Shown: positions 23,101-34,874, counted from the first letter of the stretch. The stretch is DNA of 64,000 nt from Parietaria judaica (GCA_954871525.1 OX940865.1:8370001-8434000), one strand, 5' to 3'. The notes: generated by a model from the sequence alone, not told the origin. Numbers and translations are program-made.

Positions 23101-26028
23101 AAGGATAGCTTCCCGATGCCCCATATCGACCGCTTAGTCGAGGCGACCATCGGGTATGAGCTCATGAGCTTCATGGACGCCTATTCTGGGTATCACCAGA
23201 TCAGGATGCACCCCGATGACGAGGAGAAAACCGCCTTCATTAGCGAGTGAGGGACGTACTGCTACAAAGTCATGGCGTTCGGGCTGAAGAACGCCGGCGC
23301 CACTTATCAGCGGCTCATGACGAAGATGTTCCACGATCAGATAGGGGAATCGCTGGAGGTGTACATCGACGACCTGGTCGTCAAGTCTCTAAAGGTGGCC
23401 ATGCACATCGAGCATCTGGAGAAATGTTTCAGGGTCCTCAACGAGCATAAGATGAAGCTGAACCCGACGAAGTGCACCTTCGGCATCTCGTCCGGAAAGT
23501 TCTTGGGCTTCATGGTGACCCGTCGCGGAATAGAGGCTAGCCCAGACCAGGTCGAAGCCTTTCAGAGCATGCCTTTGCCTCGTAATCGAAGAGAGGTCCA
23601 GAAGCTGACGGGACTGATCAACGCGCTCGGACGATTTATCTCGAGGCAGACGGACCGAACCCTTCTCTTCTATGAGCTGCTGAAGAAGAATAAGAAGTTC
23701 GAGTGGACGCAGGAATGCGAGGAGGCGTTCCAAGCGTTGAAGGCTTATCTCTCGTCGCCGCCAGTCATGACGAAGCCGGAGCCAGGAGAGCCTCTGTTCC
23801 TATACCTCGCGGTGTCCGATCACGCGATAAGCCAGGTGTTAGTGCGAGAAGAGAAGGGGGAGCAGAAGCCCGTTTCGTATATTAGCCGGAAGCTCCTTGA
23901 CGCCGAAACGCGGTACCCCCAGGTTGAAAAACTGGCTCTCGCGTTATTCGACGCATCGGAAAAATTGAGATTCCATTTCCATATGCACACCATCGTCGTC
24001 ATGACGGACAGGCCCGTCAGGTCCATTCTTCACAGCCCAAACCAGTCAGGGAGGATCACGAAGTGGTCGATCAAGTTAGGAGCGTACAACATCGAGTATC
24101 GACTCCGAACCAGCTTGAAATCACAGGTCCTTGCTGAATTCCTCATCGAGTTGCCAAAGGAGCTCGTGGATTCGCGCGACGAGACAGGGATGTGGAGGCT
24201 CCTCGTCGACGGGTCGTCAACATCGCTCGGATCGGGTATCGGGATCAGGCTCGTCTCCCCGATCGGAGAGGTCGTGGAAAAATCTTGTCGCCTCGCTTTC
24301 CGGGCCACGAATAACGAGGCCGAGTACGAGGCTCTCATCTTCGGGATGCAATCGGCTCTGGCTTTGGGCGTAAGGAAGGTAAACGCTTTCTCGGACTCTC
24401 AGTTAGTGGTCAAGCAGGTTAACGGGGAGTACGAGAAGAACGACGAAAGGATGGAGGCATACGCCGGAGTTGTCGAATCCTTATCGAAGAAATTTGACTT
24501 TTGGACTTTGACACAGGTTTCGAGGGGCGATAACAACCACGCCGATGCGTTGGCGGGCTTGGACTCCACTACCGAAATCGACGAGCTCCGGTCGATCACC
24601 GTCGAGACGGTCGAGAAGCCCAGTATCAAGCGAGAAGAAGGTCCGCCAAAGAAGAAGCGTAAGGCCAACGAAAGCACCTCCGGGAAGCAGGACGATGAGG
24701 TTGACGCTCAAGAGATCCTCAACATCGAGTGCGAGAACCTGAGTCCCGACGAGCAGGGAATCGTAGACGATGACGAAGAAGAGGATTGGCGCACCCCTCT
24801 TCGAAGGTACATCCTCGACGGAACGTTACCCGATGATAGGCAGGAGGCCAGGAAGTTGCGAACCAAGAGCGCAAAGTATTCTGTTCTGAATGGCAGGCTA
24901 TACAGGGCGAGCTTCGAGGGAATACTACTGCGATGCTTAGGCAGGAAGGAGGCAGAGTACGTTATGGGAGAAATCCACGGCGGAGAGTGCGGCAATCACT
25001 CCGGCGGCCGATCCCTCCTGCGAAAGGCCAAGCGGCAAGGTTTCTTTTGGGAAACCATGGTCGCGGACTGCGCCGACCACACCAAGAAGTGCGAGAAGTG
25101 CCAGCGCCATGCTCCAGCGATAAATTGCCCAGCCGAGAAGCTGTCGGTGGTGTCCGTCCCGTACCCCTTCATGAAGTGGTCGATGGATATCGTCGGTCCT
25201 ATGCCTACCGGCTCCCGACAGCGGAGGTTCATGCTGGTAGTGACGCACTTCTTCACTAAGTGGTCCGAAGCAGAGGCGTACGCCAACATCAAGGATTCGG
25301 ACATCGAAAGCTATGTATGGAAGAACGTGATTACACGTTTTGGAATGCCCCGTGAGATCATCGCCGATAACGGTTCCCAGTTCATCTCGAAGAGATTCCA
25401 GGACTTCTGCGCTCGATGGAGAATAAGGCTGAACACGTCGACGCCGAGATACCCGCAGGGAAACGGAAATGCGGAAGCGGTCAATCGCACCATTGTCGAC
25501 AGCATCAAGAAAAGGCTCGACGAGAAGAAGGGCTTGTGGGCCGATGAGCTCCCCGGAGTTCTTTGGGCCTACCGCACGACTCCCCACTCGGCCACCGGCG
25601 AGACCCCTTTCGCACTCGCCTTCGGGGTCGAAGCGGTGATACCGGCTGAGGTGGGAATACCCAGTCTTCGACGAACGTGGGCTCCAAGCCATTCGGACGA
25701 CAACAGCCAAGGACTGCTCCATCAACTGGACCACATCGACGAAAGGCGAGAGCGAGCTAAAGCGCACATCGCCAACTACCAAAACACCATCGCTCGATTC
25801 TACAATAAAAGCGTGCGCCCTCGACAGTTTAGGGTCGGAGAGCTGGTGCTCCGCAAGATTTTCCAGAACACGGCGGAGCTGAACGCGGGGAAGCTCGGAC
25901 AGAACTGGGAAAGCCCATACAAGGTCGTGGAGGTAGTCAAACCAGGAGTCTACAGGCTCGAGAACTTGGCCGGCCTCGAGGTGGTTCGGAGTTGGAATGT
26001 CAAGCACCTCAAGAAGTTCTATCAGTAG
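20146..26028 (+). pseudogene. Tat gag-pol polyprotein, four in-frame stops
   Basis: One frame throughout. Gag: a coiled coil rich in Glu/Arg/Ala (residues about 14-70), Retrotrans_gag domain (about 198-330), a Gly/Arg-rich stretch (about 445-485), and a CX2HX4HX4C knuckle (CSFHGYWGHSSKDC, near 21627). Protease: LVDNGSSVDM near 22120. Reverse transcriptase: 22900-23450 with YIDD at 23362-23373. A first RNase H follows (to about 24100), then a second, archaeal-type RNase H (LVDGSS near 24205, NNEAEYEAL, FSDSQLV). Integrase: zinc region GNHSGG...CEKC, DIVGP, ADNGSQF, then a C-terminal SWNVKHLKKFY segment ending at 26028. Stops are at 21796-21798 TAG, 22192-22194 TGA, 22540-22542 TAG and 23248-23250 TGA. 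The last falls in the reverse transcriptase just before a GTYCYKV-type motif, where Arg is usual. Confidence 0.93.
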
Positions 26029-26498
26029 GTCTTGTCGTCCCAATTCCTTATATTTACATGCTATATTAACTGTCTTAATGGGAAGTCCCGACCCACTTGT
26101 TCGGGACCGCTCACGGCCCCGGCTTGTTTCTAATAAAGACAGGGAGTACTCTTCCCTCGCGAGCCGCACCCGTATGGGGGACTCGAAGGGTTTAATGAGG
26201 CTCGCCTTTGTGGCAAACTATCTCTCTAACAATTTTACAGGCTCAAATTTACGAATAACCTCAAAGTAAGAGCAGCGCACGATCAGCGGCAACACGAGCA
26301 CAGACGACAGAATCAAAAACATTAAAATAAAGCGCGGAACAAAGTGAAAATAACAAAGCCTAAATACGGCACGCGAGCAAAATCGAAAGGCAAAAAGCGC
26401 CATCGTCATCGACCCTCTATGTACGCCGCCGTGGCGAGAACGACATTATCATCGGACTCGTCACCGCCTGCGACTTAGAAGAAGAAGAAAAAAAAGTG
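26029..26498 (+). other. Tat 3' region, non-coding
   Basis: No gene is seen between the pol stop and the minisatellite. Confidence 0.6.
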
Positions 26499-27089
26499 CC
26501 TCGATAAAAGTCTCGATGGCACCATGAAAAAGAAAAAAGGGCCTCGACAAAAGTCTCGATGGCACCATGAAAAAGAAAAAAGGGCCTCGACAAAAGTCTC
26601 GATGGCACCACGAAAAAGAAAAAAGGGCCTCGACAAAAGTCTCGATGGCACCACGAAAAAGAAAAAAGGGCCTCGACAAAAGTCTCGATGGCACCACGAA
26701 AAAGAAAAAAGGGCCTCGACAAAAGTCTCGATGGCACCACGAAAAAGAAAAAAGGGCATCGACAAAAGTCTCGATGGCACCACGAAAAAGAAAAAAGGGC
26801 CTCGACAAAAGTCTCGATGGCACCACGAAAAAGAAAAAAGGGCCTCGACAAAAGTCTCGATGGCACCATGAAAAAGAAAAAAGGGCCTCGACAAAAGTCT
26901 CAATGGCACCACGAAAAAGAAAAAAGGGCCTCGACAAAAGTCTCGATGGCACCATGAAAAAGAAAAAAAGGCCTCGACAAAAGTCTCGATGGCACCACGA
27001 AAAAGAAAAAAGGGCCTCGACAAAAGTCTCGATGGCACCATGAAAAAGAAGAAAAAATGGCCTCGACAAAAGTCTCGAGGGCACCACAA
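26499..27089 (+). repeat. 43-bp minisatellite, 13 full units plus one partial
   Basis: The unit begins CCTCGACAAAAGTCTCGATG and ends in an A/G-rich AAAAAGAAAAAAGGG. The spacing is 43 bases except for one unit with 3 extra bases near 27050. Because 43 is not a multiple of 3 and the unit has no stops, all frames stay open, which creates spurious long ORFs on both strands. Tandem repeats in this position are known from Tat elements. Confidence 0.97.
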
Positions 27090-27162
27090 AGAGCTAGCGA
27101 TAAGGAGCAGTATCGCGACAAATTTCCCCCTCCACCGTCACTTACTATGTTCGTTTCGTTTT

Positions 27163-27199
27163 CAAAAAAAAAAAAAAAACCCCCGGGGGGGGGGGGGGG
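27163..27199. repeat. homopolymer cluster A-C-G
   Basis: About 17 A, then 5 C, then about 16 G in immediate succession. Confidence 0.9.
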
Positions 27200-27418
27200 A
27201 AGGAGAGGATGCACATGCCAACATCCTCCACACTAAAGATCCCGTATAAAGAAAGCTACATATATATACAACAATAACATATTTACAGAAGGTCTTTGTT
27301 TTCTCATACGCCAAAAAGCTTATAACATTCACATTTACGTCTGAGCCTTGTAGGCAAACCACTACAAATTACGTAAATTGGAAAAACAAAAACAGCCGAA
27401 GCTTATAACAGTTCAGCC

Positions 27419-30400
27419 TCAGCCCTCGTCGGATTGAAGAACGGAGTCGGCGAGGTCCTCGATGTAGTCTGATGCCGCTCGGTCGAGGATGTCCTCAGCG
27501 AAGTCCGAGAAGGCGGCCAGATGACGCGGGTCTTGAGTTAGGAACCTTGTCAAAGCAGTTTGCGGCAACAGGTCCAAGCGGTGGGTCACAGAGGAGCTCT
27601 CTTCGATGTCCGCCGAAGGAGGTACCGCGATCCAAAGAGCTAGGATGTTGATCAGGTCGCGCACTAGGGCGTAATGCTCTGGATCCTCGGCGAGGAACGA
27701 TGCGATCACGCCCTCGTCAGGCCTCAGAGGCCAAGAAACGAGAGGTAGCTCGTCGACCTGCGATAAGAAGGGTGAGAATAGTTGACCCCAATAAAACGAG
27801 AAACGTGAGGAAAACGACAGTCGCGATTCAATAACTAAAGTTCAGTAGAGGAAAGAAAGATTTTTTTTCATTCATTAAAAGTTCTGGGAGTACAAAGAAA
27901 AGGCCCAAGGCCATAGCAAAAAAAAAAAGAAGAGAAGAAGGTAACAGCGAAGTTCGCAAAAGAAAAATCAAAATATACATAGGCAGTGTCCCTATGGAAG
28001 ATCGTCCTGTACCGTCGGCTCTTGAATCGAGAGGGTCTCGTCGTTGGTCCCGTACTCGTCGACGAAGTCCGAAGCCGAGGCAGTCGTCCCCGCGGCAAAG
28101 GCGGCCAGCCTCTCAGACTCGATGGAGGGAGGATCGCAAGGCGAGAGAGGGGGCGAATCCAGAGGAAGAGCTGACCTCACCTCTAGCTCCTCCACCTTCG
28201 TGGAATGCTCCTCGATGATCCCGCGTCACTTCGGCAAGAGGGGCAGGAGTTTCCCCACCGTCGCGACCGGGGGGAGCTTCTCGACCATGTCGAGGTTGGC
28301 CTTATAGCTGGCGACCATGCGGTGATGGTCGACAGACTCGTCGAGAGCTGCGAACCTCTCGTCGCGACGCTGAATTTTGGCCTTAGCCTTCTCAAAGAGA
28401 CGCAGCCGTGCACTGCGTTCCTCGACGACCTCCGCTTGAGCGCCCTCCAGCTCGTCGGCAAGCTTCTTCAGAGCGTTGGTCACCTGGGAGACCAAGCGAC
28501 TCTCTTCCTCGGGAGATGCGCCGACGGCCTCGCTCAGGCGAGCAAGCCTCCTCGACTTCTTCTCGAACGCCACAGTGAGGTCGTGAGTCGCGCATCGATG
28601 GCGCTCCGCCTCGTCGACGAGGGCACGTTTATGCTCCTCGACCTGCTGCTCGGCCTGCCGACGAAGGGAAGCCTCCTTCTCCAGGGCAGCCTTGGCTTCT
28701 TCAAGGGCCTGGCGGTCCCGAGTGGCTTGTTCCCGATACCTTCGCTCCCCAGCGATGGAGATCTGAAGATGACTCTCGAGCTCCCCGACCTTGGCGCTCG
28801 TCTCGAGCTCATTGGCCGCATGGGCGTAGGCAGCATCGCGCTCGTCGAGGATCAAGTCGTTGAGGAGCGCGATACCCTGGAGCGTGAGAGCTGCCGCCTT
28901 GCGATAGCGAGAAGAGTCGGCCAATGAGCTACCGGAAGAGCGGAACTGTTGAGGAGACATCAACAGTTCGTGGAGTGCATCGGCCGAATACTTATCCCAT
29001 TCCTCCGAGGAAGAAGCCAGAGAAGGCGGACCGGGGAAGCTCGGGTAGCAAATGACGGCCGAGGCGTCCGGCGAGGAGGCGACCACTTTCGAAGGCTCTC
29101 CAGGAGCTTTCTGCCAGGGGTAAGGAGGTATCGCCAGGAGCGAGGGCTCGCTGCTTGTCGCCTCATGCGCTGCCGAGGCCTCCTCACTGGGCGAGACCTC
29201 GATCGAAGACGACTCACAGGGGACGTTCGGCCCGAGCGGCGAAGTGCTTGCGGGAGGAACGCCGACATCCTCCCGGGGCACCTCGTCTTGAGGTCCGGCA
29301 GCGGGCTGCGGGGCGTCCGGCTGAGCTCCCCCAGTCTGATCAGGCTGGGGAATCGGTAGGGGAGTGACCGCTGGAGTACCCTCAGCCGTTGCGACGGCCG
29401 CCTCGCGGGAAGATGGCGACGGGGTGGAGATCTTGTCGGCCCCGAGGGCAGAGGCATCTCCGGCATTCTCGCCGCCAGCGACCCCAGTGGCCGGATCCGG
29501 AAAGGTCTGCGCGGCGATCTCAGCGGTAGAAGGAGGAGGATCGACGAGAGGCATCGTCGACTGAGTGTCGACGATGGGCGGGACGATATCAGAGAAATCC
29601 ACATTGCTGAAGTCGTCGTCGAAAATCACCTCCCGACGGGGGCGTCGAGAGTATCCGGTCGCTGGGCTGACGGAAGGGGTGACGACGATCGGCTCGGAGG
29701 CGGTCCCCTTGCCCGGGGTAACCTCTGTCGCAGCCTCAGACTCCTTCGGTGAGATGCCCTCGCGCACGGCTTCGAAGCCGGGAGTGGGAGCGACCGTCTC
29801 GTCGGTAAGGGTCTTGAGCGGAGACCGACAGGGCGAGAGGTCGGTTTGGGAGTCGTCGCGTCGAGGGGATTCTCGGGGGCGAGGACCCTCCGACGGACAA
29901 CGGCTCGCGGCAGGTGGAGTCGTCGGCCGCATGTTTGGAGCGACGCTCTGAGGAGGCGTCGTGGAGCGGAGGGTCGTTGTGCGAGAGCACGCGGTCCCTC
30001 CCTTCTCGGGGGACTAACCCCAGGTAACCATCCTTGGACCGGTCTCGCGGGGGCGGCACCGGCGTCGGGGCGGTTTTCCTCTTCTGGCGAGAAGACTCCT
30101 CGCCGGTCTCGTCGAAATGAGATTTCCTTTTGCGGCTCTTCGCGGGAGCCTTGGGCGTCTTCTTCCGCTGAGGAGCCGATGATCCCTTCCCGTCGTCATC
30201 GGCCCGAAATCCGGGCGGGAACAGCGAGCGAGGAGGCGGGCCCATGATGTTGCAGAGGCGGTAAATGCCCGAGTTCACGATTCGGGCCGCATTGAAATCG
30301 AGAAACCAGTCGCGGCGATCGCTAGCGAGGAGCGCGTTGCGCACGCTCGTGAAGCGAGCCACGACATCCTTGTCGGTCGACGGTGAGAACTTGGGTAGAT

Positions 30401-30944
30401 CCTTGTCGACGATCCAGGCGCGGGGGAGCTCCGCGTGGTTGGGTCCGAACGTCGACGCGCTCACGCGCGTGAAGAAGTAGCGATTTTCCCACATCGCCTC
30501 CTTGTTGGGGGGGTTCAGAAGGAGGTGGGGCTGGCTGCGGTGAGACAGCGAAAGGTGTCCAATGTTCTTGGGGTTCTTCGAGAAGAAGTACAGGGTCATG
30601 AGGTCCTCCAGAGTGACCTCGACCCCCTGTTCCAAGCCCAGCACGAGGGTGCACAAGAGGAGCCGGAGAGAGTTGGGGCTCACCTGAGTTATCGGCACCT
30701 TGAAGGCCACTAAGAAGGCCACGATCAGGTTCGGCACCGGGAGGTGAAGGCCGACGTCGGTAAAGAAGTGCTCGTAGATGGCTATGCAGTCGTCTTGAGG
30801 CTCGTCGGCGCGCTCACCAGGATACGGGAGCCGGAGGAGGTATTTCTCGCTGTCGATGTAGTTCTTGATGAAGTGGTCCCGGTTCGCCTCCGTCATGATG
30901 GACAGAGGGGACCTGGTCTGGAAGATTTTGCCGGCCATTGCCAT
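27419..30944 (-). pseudogene. antisense extra gene of the Tat element (Transposase_28-like)
   Basis: The minus strand encodes, from about 30944 (MAMAGKIF) or a nearby ATG, a region with LPVPNLIVAFLVAFKVPI and QVSPNSLRLL typical of the plant 'putative gypsy type transposon' domain (PF04195-like). A basic KRKSHFDETGEESSRQKRK part, a Pro/Ser-rich linker and a long coiled coil (about 28900-28300) follow. The frame shifts between the first ORF (31292-29736) and the second (29932-28226). A TGA at 28226-28228 interrupts the second, yet the frame goes on to about 28013. A possible intron (GT at 28012-28011, AG at 27759-27758, phase 0) joins it to a last exon ending at 27419 with SVLQSDEG. The function of these antisense proteins is unknown. 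Confidence 0.72.
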
Positions 30945-31502
30945 GATCGGAGGAAGGTTGAGAGAGAGAGACGGACAGGGAGAAGACATGAGCGTCGAGA
31001 GAGAGAGAGAAAGTGCGAATGCGTGTTTGGGAGTAAATGAAAGAAGAAAGAGGAATTTCGTGTATAAGAGAGAGGTCAGAAGAAGGCGAAGGGACGCGAG
31101 TGGATCGGACGGCCCAGGATGAAGACGTGTGAAAGCTGTCGACGGTCGAGATGAAGGAGCCGTTGGGAATCCCATAAAGCAGGTACTCGAGTACCTGGGA
31201 AACCCCACATTAAATGCGGGAGGGATTCGAGGCGTAGCTACACGCGCTACGATGGGACATCGACACGTCAGCAAGAGGCGCTGGTGCATCATCGCGAGGT
31301 TGCTGTAGCCAAGCGGGGGCCCTCAGGGGCTTGGCCTTGTCGCCCGATGATAGCCATCGCATGACGAGCCTCCTGGGAATTTTGTCATCGCGAGGGGGTT
31401 GTCGACGTTCGAAGACCCTCGAGAGGGTGATCTCGTCGCTCGATGAGGGTTGTCGCGCGGAGTTTTCTCTTCCTACATTTTCCCAAGTCCTCACACTTGG
31501 CA

Positions 31503-31517
31503 AAATGGGGGACTGAC
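31503..31517 (+). other. polypurine tract of the Tat element
   Basis: AAATGGGGGACTGAC immediately precedes the 3' LTR. Confidence 0.8.
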
Positions 31518-32238
31518 TGTTAAGGTCAGATTTGGTCAAATCCATCCTCAACTTTACACTTGTCGTTCTCCCTAGAAACGACGAAGGTAGGGGTTTGCAA
31601 GATGGCGATGGGCCCTCGGCCCACCAAGGAAGAATGGAATCGAGGAGACAGCCCAAGTTCTTCGAGGCTGGTCAGGTGGCGATGGGCCCCCGGCCCATCG
31701 CAAGAGGCGATGACCAAGGAGGACTCTCAAGCCCACTAAGGTCTAGGGTTTTTTCCATGGATGCGACAAGAGAGTACGGCCCTGGGGGACCACTGCTGGG
31801 TAGTGCGCTCAGAATGTGGCAGGGGGACAACGTTAGTGGAAACGAGCTCTTTTGGCAGCCGTCGAGGATGTCAGAGAGGAGGACCACATAATATTTCAAG
31901 GGGGGACCACCAAAGGATCATCCAAGGGATTCGAGCCGATGAAGTCCGAGCGTCGCTATAAATAGAGAGGGAGCTCCCATTTGAAGTGGTTGGTCGAGAT
32001 CGAGAAGCAAGAGAGAAAACAGTGTCATCGCATAGTGTTTAGAGAACCTTTGCGTAACGTATTTGATACCGTTAATCTTAGCTTAGTCATATTCTCCTTC
32101 GAGGTTCCAAGCTATAAACGGAAGAAACCGATCCCCTTTATAATCATAATCAATCAAAGATACCCCTTCATTCGTATTATTCGTGTGTTTGCATTGTGTA
32201 TTTTTGTGACTGTAAGGCGGTACGAATCGCCCTCTACA
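31518..32238 (+). repeat. 3' LTR of the Tat element (721 bp)
   Basis: Identical to the 5' LTR except for four substitutions and a 15-bp insertion near 31727-31743. The TATA-like box is at 31957-31964. Confidence 0.95.
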
Positions 32239-32243
32239 ATTAT

Positions 32244-32837
32244 TACCTTTTTTTTTTCTTTTTCTTTCCGAACTAATCTAAGGATCCAAACACAATTTGT
32301 TTTTTTCTCCTTCGCTTTGTAAATTTTTCAAGATTCCCTCAAACATAATAATTTAATATAGGTTTTGATTAGGGATTATATTTACCCGAAAATATGTAGT
32401 TTGATTTTTCTAAAACAAAAAAGAACAACTATTCACATATGAAAATCGGAGATTTACTGAGGGAAATTAGTAATTAAAAAACTGAGTCGTTTAATTTGGT
32501 TGTAGTACTATTAATTATTAGAAAAATCATAATAATTCTTATTTTGTTATATGGATAAAATAGGCATTTAGTTTGTTATAATTGTAAAAAATAGTATTAT
32601 TTATATTATTTTATTAAAGGTTATCTAATTAATTAACCTTTTAATTATTTTTCGTTCAAATTAGGTAAAATGATAATATTGTAAAGTTAAATTAATAAAT
32701 GCCTTTACTATATTATATGGTTTCCTTCATTCACATGGTTTTGAAAAAAGAAAATAGTTTTCCTATGCATACACATTTCATTTATGTTTGGGTTTCGAAA
32801 TACTTATAAAATAATGTTTCAAAAGAATACAATCTTG
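32244..32837. other. AT-rich DNA, copy of shared block
   Basis: No gene. 32370-32720 is homologous to 18215-18560 (phrases ATGTAGTTTGATTTTTCTAAA and ATAAAATAGGCATTTAGTTT). Confidence 0.6.
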
Positions 32838-32842
32838 CATGG

Positions 32843-33893
32843 TGTTGATGCAGAAAAATGCTTCAATCCATTAGCGGCCCAATTGCTCGTGTTGGGCCGG
32901 GCTTTAACGTCGTCTTGTAGATCTGGGCAAAAATTCCCCTAAGTCGGGCCCCTCGTCCTGAAATGTGGGCCCAGGCTCGTGTCCCCAGGCTATACCCTCA
33001 GCCGCGCAATGGACTGGGGGGATAGACTGGACACCGCGTAGAACTGGTCCTATCAGGCGGGCCAAGAACCGAGTAGGAATTTCGCCAGAGCTTCCGCTTT
33101 CGTTGGATTTTTCTCTTCCGGGACCTGACAAAATAACACCGCGGTCAGGGAGAAACGGGGGTTTTGCCCCCCGATTCACCTCCGACGCTCAACATTAGCG
33201 GGGTATTTGAGTGAATATCGGTTTTTGGAAGTCTCGAGAGAGTTTTGGGAGTGTTTGAGGCGTTTCCCAAGTGTTTGGTCGAGTGAAAAATCGTGTGCCA
33301 ATGAAGGAGACCCGAGCTCCTATTTATAGAAAAAAACCGGGGTTTTGTTTTGCAATTATCTCCTCATCCGGGAGGCCCCTGGGGGAAAATTATATGTTTT
33401 TCTGACTCCCCGAGACGTGGCCGATCCATTTCCGCAAGAATCACGGCGATCGGAGCAACGACGCGCCCTCACGCGCGGCCGGAAGGCAGCGGGTCGCTGA
33501 AACTTTGGCCCCAAGTCTTGCTGACTCAGCGTCCACGTGTCGCGCTGTGGTTGGCTGAGGCGTGGCCCTCGCACCCAGTGGCGTGTTGACACGTGGCTGG
33601 GTCAGCTTTGACCTTCGTGGGCCCTGCTGAGGGGCGATGGGGCCCACCCGGAGGGCCCGGAGAGCCCTCGGAGGCCTCGGGTGGTCCCCGAGGCCGATTT
33701 TCGCAAACTTTATGTCGTTTTTGGGTGTTTTGATATTTTCGGGACGATCGGGAACCTTTTTTTTTTCGAAAACGGACCTCCAACAAATATTTTAGGCGAA
33801 ATTGACCATAATTAATAAAAGAAGAATTATCTCGAATAATTCTCGCTTTTGTTAATTAAACAAGAAATCAATCGCGCAAAAATACCCGTAACA
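32843..33893 (-). mobile_element. solo LTR, family X copy 2, TSD CATGG
   Basis: On the + strand it runs TGTTGATGC to CCCGTAACA with CATGG at 32838-32842 and 33894-33898. A minus-strand TATA-like CTATAAATAGGAGCTC (about 33314-33330) sets the orientation. The hairpin CGGGGG-loop-CCCCCCG lies at 33156-33173. 32930-33070 matches 52610-52745 of copy 3 in reverse complement. Confidence 0.9.
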
Positions 33894-33898
33894 CATGG

Positions 33899-34314
33899 TT
33901 TCCTAAAAAAAATAAAATCCTCTAATTTGAATGCGGAGGTATGAATTTCTAACAAGTGCATCTTTTTAAGTTAGTATGGCTTCAATTATGGAATTGTACT
34001 GAAAGTATCCCTTTTTATGTGTCTTTATTCATGTTTACAAATTTTAATTTTTTTAATTTAGTGCGAATCTATTTCCTACAGAGACTGACATCCATGAATC
34101 ACAAAGCAAAAATATTGTAGCCTATAATAATATAAAAGTTAACAAACCAGGATGGAAAAAATAAAATTTTCTCTTATACGAATTTCACCGTGAACAAAAG
34201 AATATGTAGCCTAGGGTGAGAGTGCTGCCAATAATTACTCAAATTCTGATCATGAAAACTAAATAGGGGTGTACAAAAGAAACTGTTGTTCCACGGTGAA
34301 CTTCACCAGCCACG
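33899..34314. other. intergenic DNA, no gene seen
   Basis: AT-rich; probably the 3' flank of the small minus-strand gene to the right. Confidence 0.4.
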
Positions 34315-34874
34315 TCATCTCTCCGGAGGAGGGGAAGATTGAGAATATTCTTCCCAGACCTGAAACACGAGCCACGGTCAGAACAAAGGAAGGGTCACTG
34401 CCAAAGAGACTAACCTAGCTCCTAAGCTAAGGTCTAGATTCACCGAGAGGTATAAATACCAAGAGTACCTGCATGCAAACCCTAACGAAGATTTCTACAA
34501 CAATATCGCAACCCAGAAACGCTTCAATAAGTGTGTTACACCTAGATCTAGCCCTAACAGATCTAGGGTTTCTCAGAAACCAAACAGAGAGGAGGGAACA
34601 GAGAAGAGAGAGAGAATACCTGGTCGTCGGGATCTTCAGGAGGCTCAGGAGAAGGCTGAGGGGCTGAAGGCGAGGCCAGAGAAGCTCGGTACTCGGCGAG
34701 GGCGATCTCCATCATCCACTGCTCCATCCCGTTTTGTGGAGTGGTGCGATAGTCGTGCTCCTCCTTGGCGGGTCTCATCTTGGAGGCACACTTGTGCAGA
34801 AGGGCCGTACTGGTGGCGGCGAAGGTCCGGCGAGCCACCAGAGCGTCATCAGCAGACGACGGAGCCTTTGTCAT
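34315..34874 (-). CDS. small two-exon gene, unknown product (99 aa)
   Basis: Exon 1 is 34874-34620, starting MTKAPSSADDALVARRTFAA and containing a compact helical part (KEEHDYRTTPQNGMEQWMME) and a Pro/Ser/Asp-rich end (PEPPEDPDDQ). It stops at CAG before GTATTC. Exon 2 is 34359-34315 after TTTCAG and encodes VWEEYSQSSPPPER and TGA. The intron of 260 bp is in phase 0. The acidic, well-formed composition and consistent splice sites argue for a real gene with a 5' leader to the right, followed upstream by GA-rich DNA. I do not recognise the family, and no membrane segment or signal peptide is visible. Splicing is inferred; without it the open frame ends in 103 codons. Confidence 0.5.

Larger units (their letters stand above)
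19367..32238 (+). mobile_element. complete Ty3/gypsy element, Tat type, TSD ATTAT
   Basis: Two LTRs (19367-20072 and 31518-32238) are flanked by the 5-bp duplication ATTAT (19362-19366 and 32239-32243). Inside: primer site, gag-pol in one frame, a long 3' region with a 43-bp minisatellite and an antisense gene, then a polypurine tract. Two RNase H domains in pol plus an antisense extra ORF between pol and the 3' LTR are the marks of the Tat group (as in Grande, Ogre and Retand). The LTRs differ by four substitutions and one 15-bp indel. Four stops in gag-pol make this copy dependent on others. Confidence 0.95.

Noticed and set aside
24937..26169. 410-codon minus-strand ORF opposite the Tat RNase H/integrase
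   Set aside because: The + strand carries clear integrase motifs in phase. The minus translation has none and is an antisense shadow.
26417..27089. Long minus-strand and plus-strand ORFs with repeated SRLLSRPFFLF or KKKGPRQKSRWHH
   Set aside because: They are translations of the 43-bp minisatellite in successive frames, with no independent start or gene structure.
26499..27089. CRISPR-like array
   Set aside because: The units are contiguous with no spacers, and the DNA is eukaryotic.
28205..29951. Plus-strand ORFs opposite the antisense gene
   Set aside because: The minus frame has the domain and coiled coil; the plus frames are shadows.
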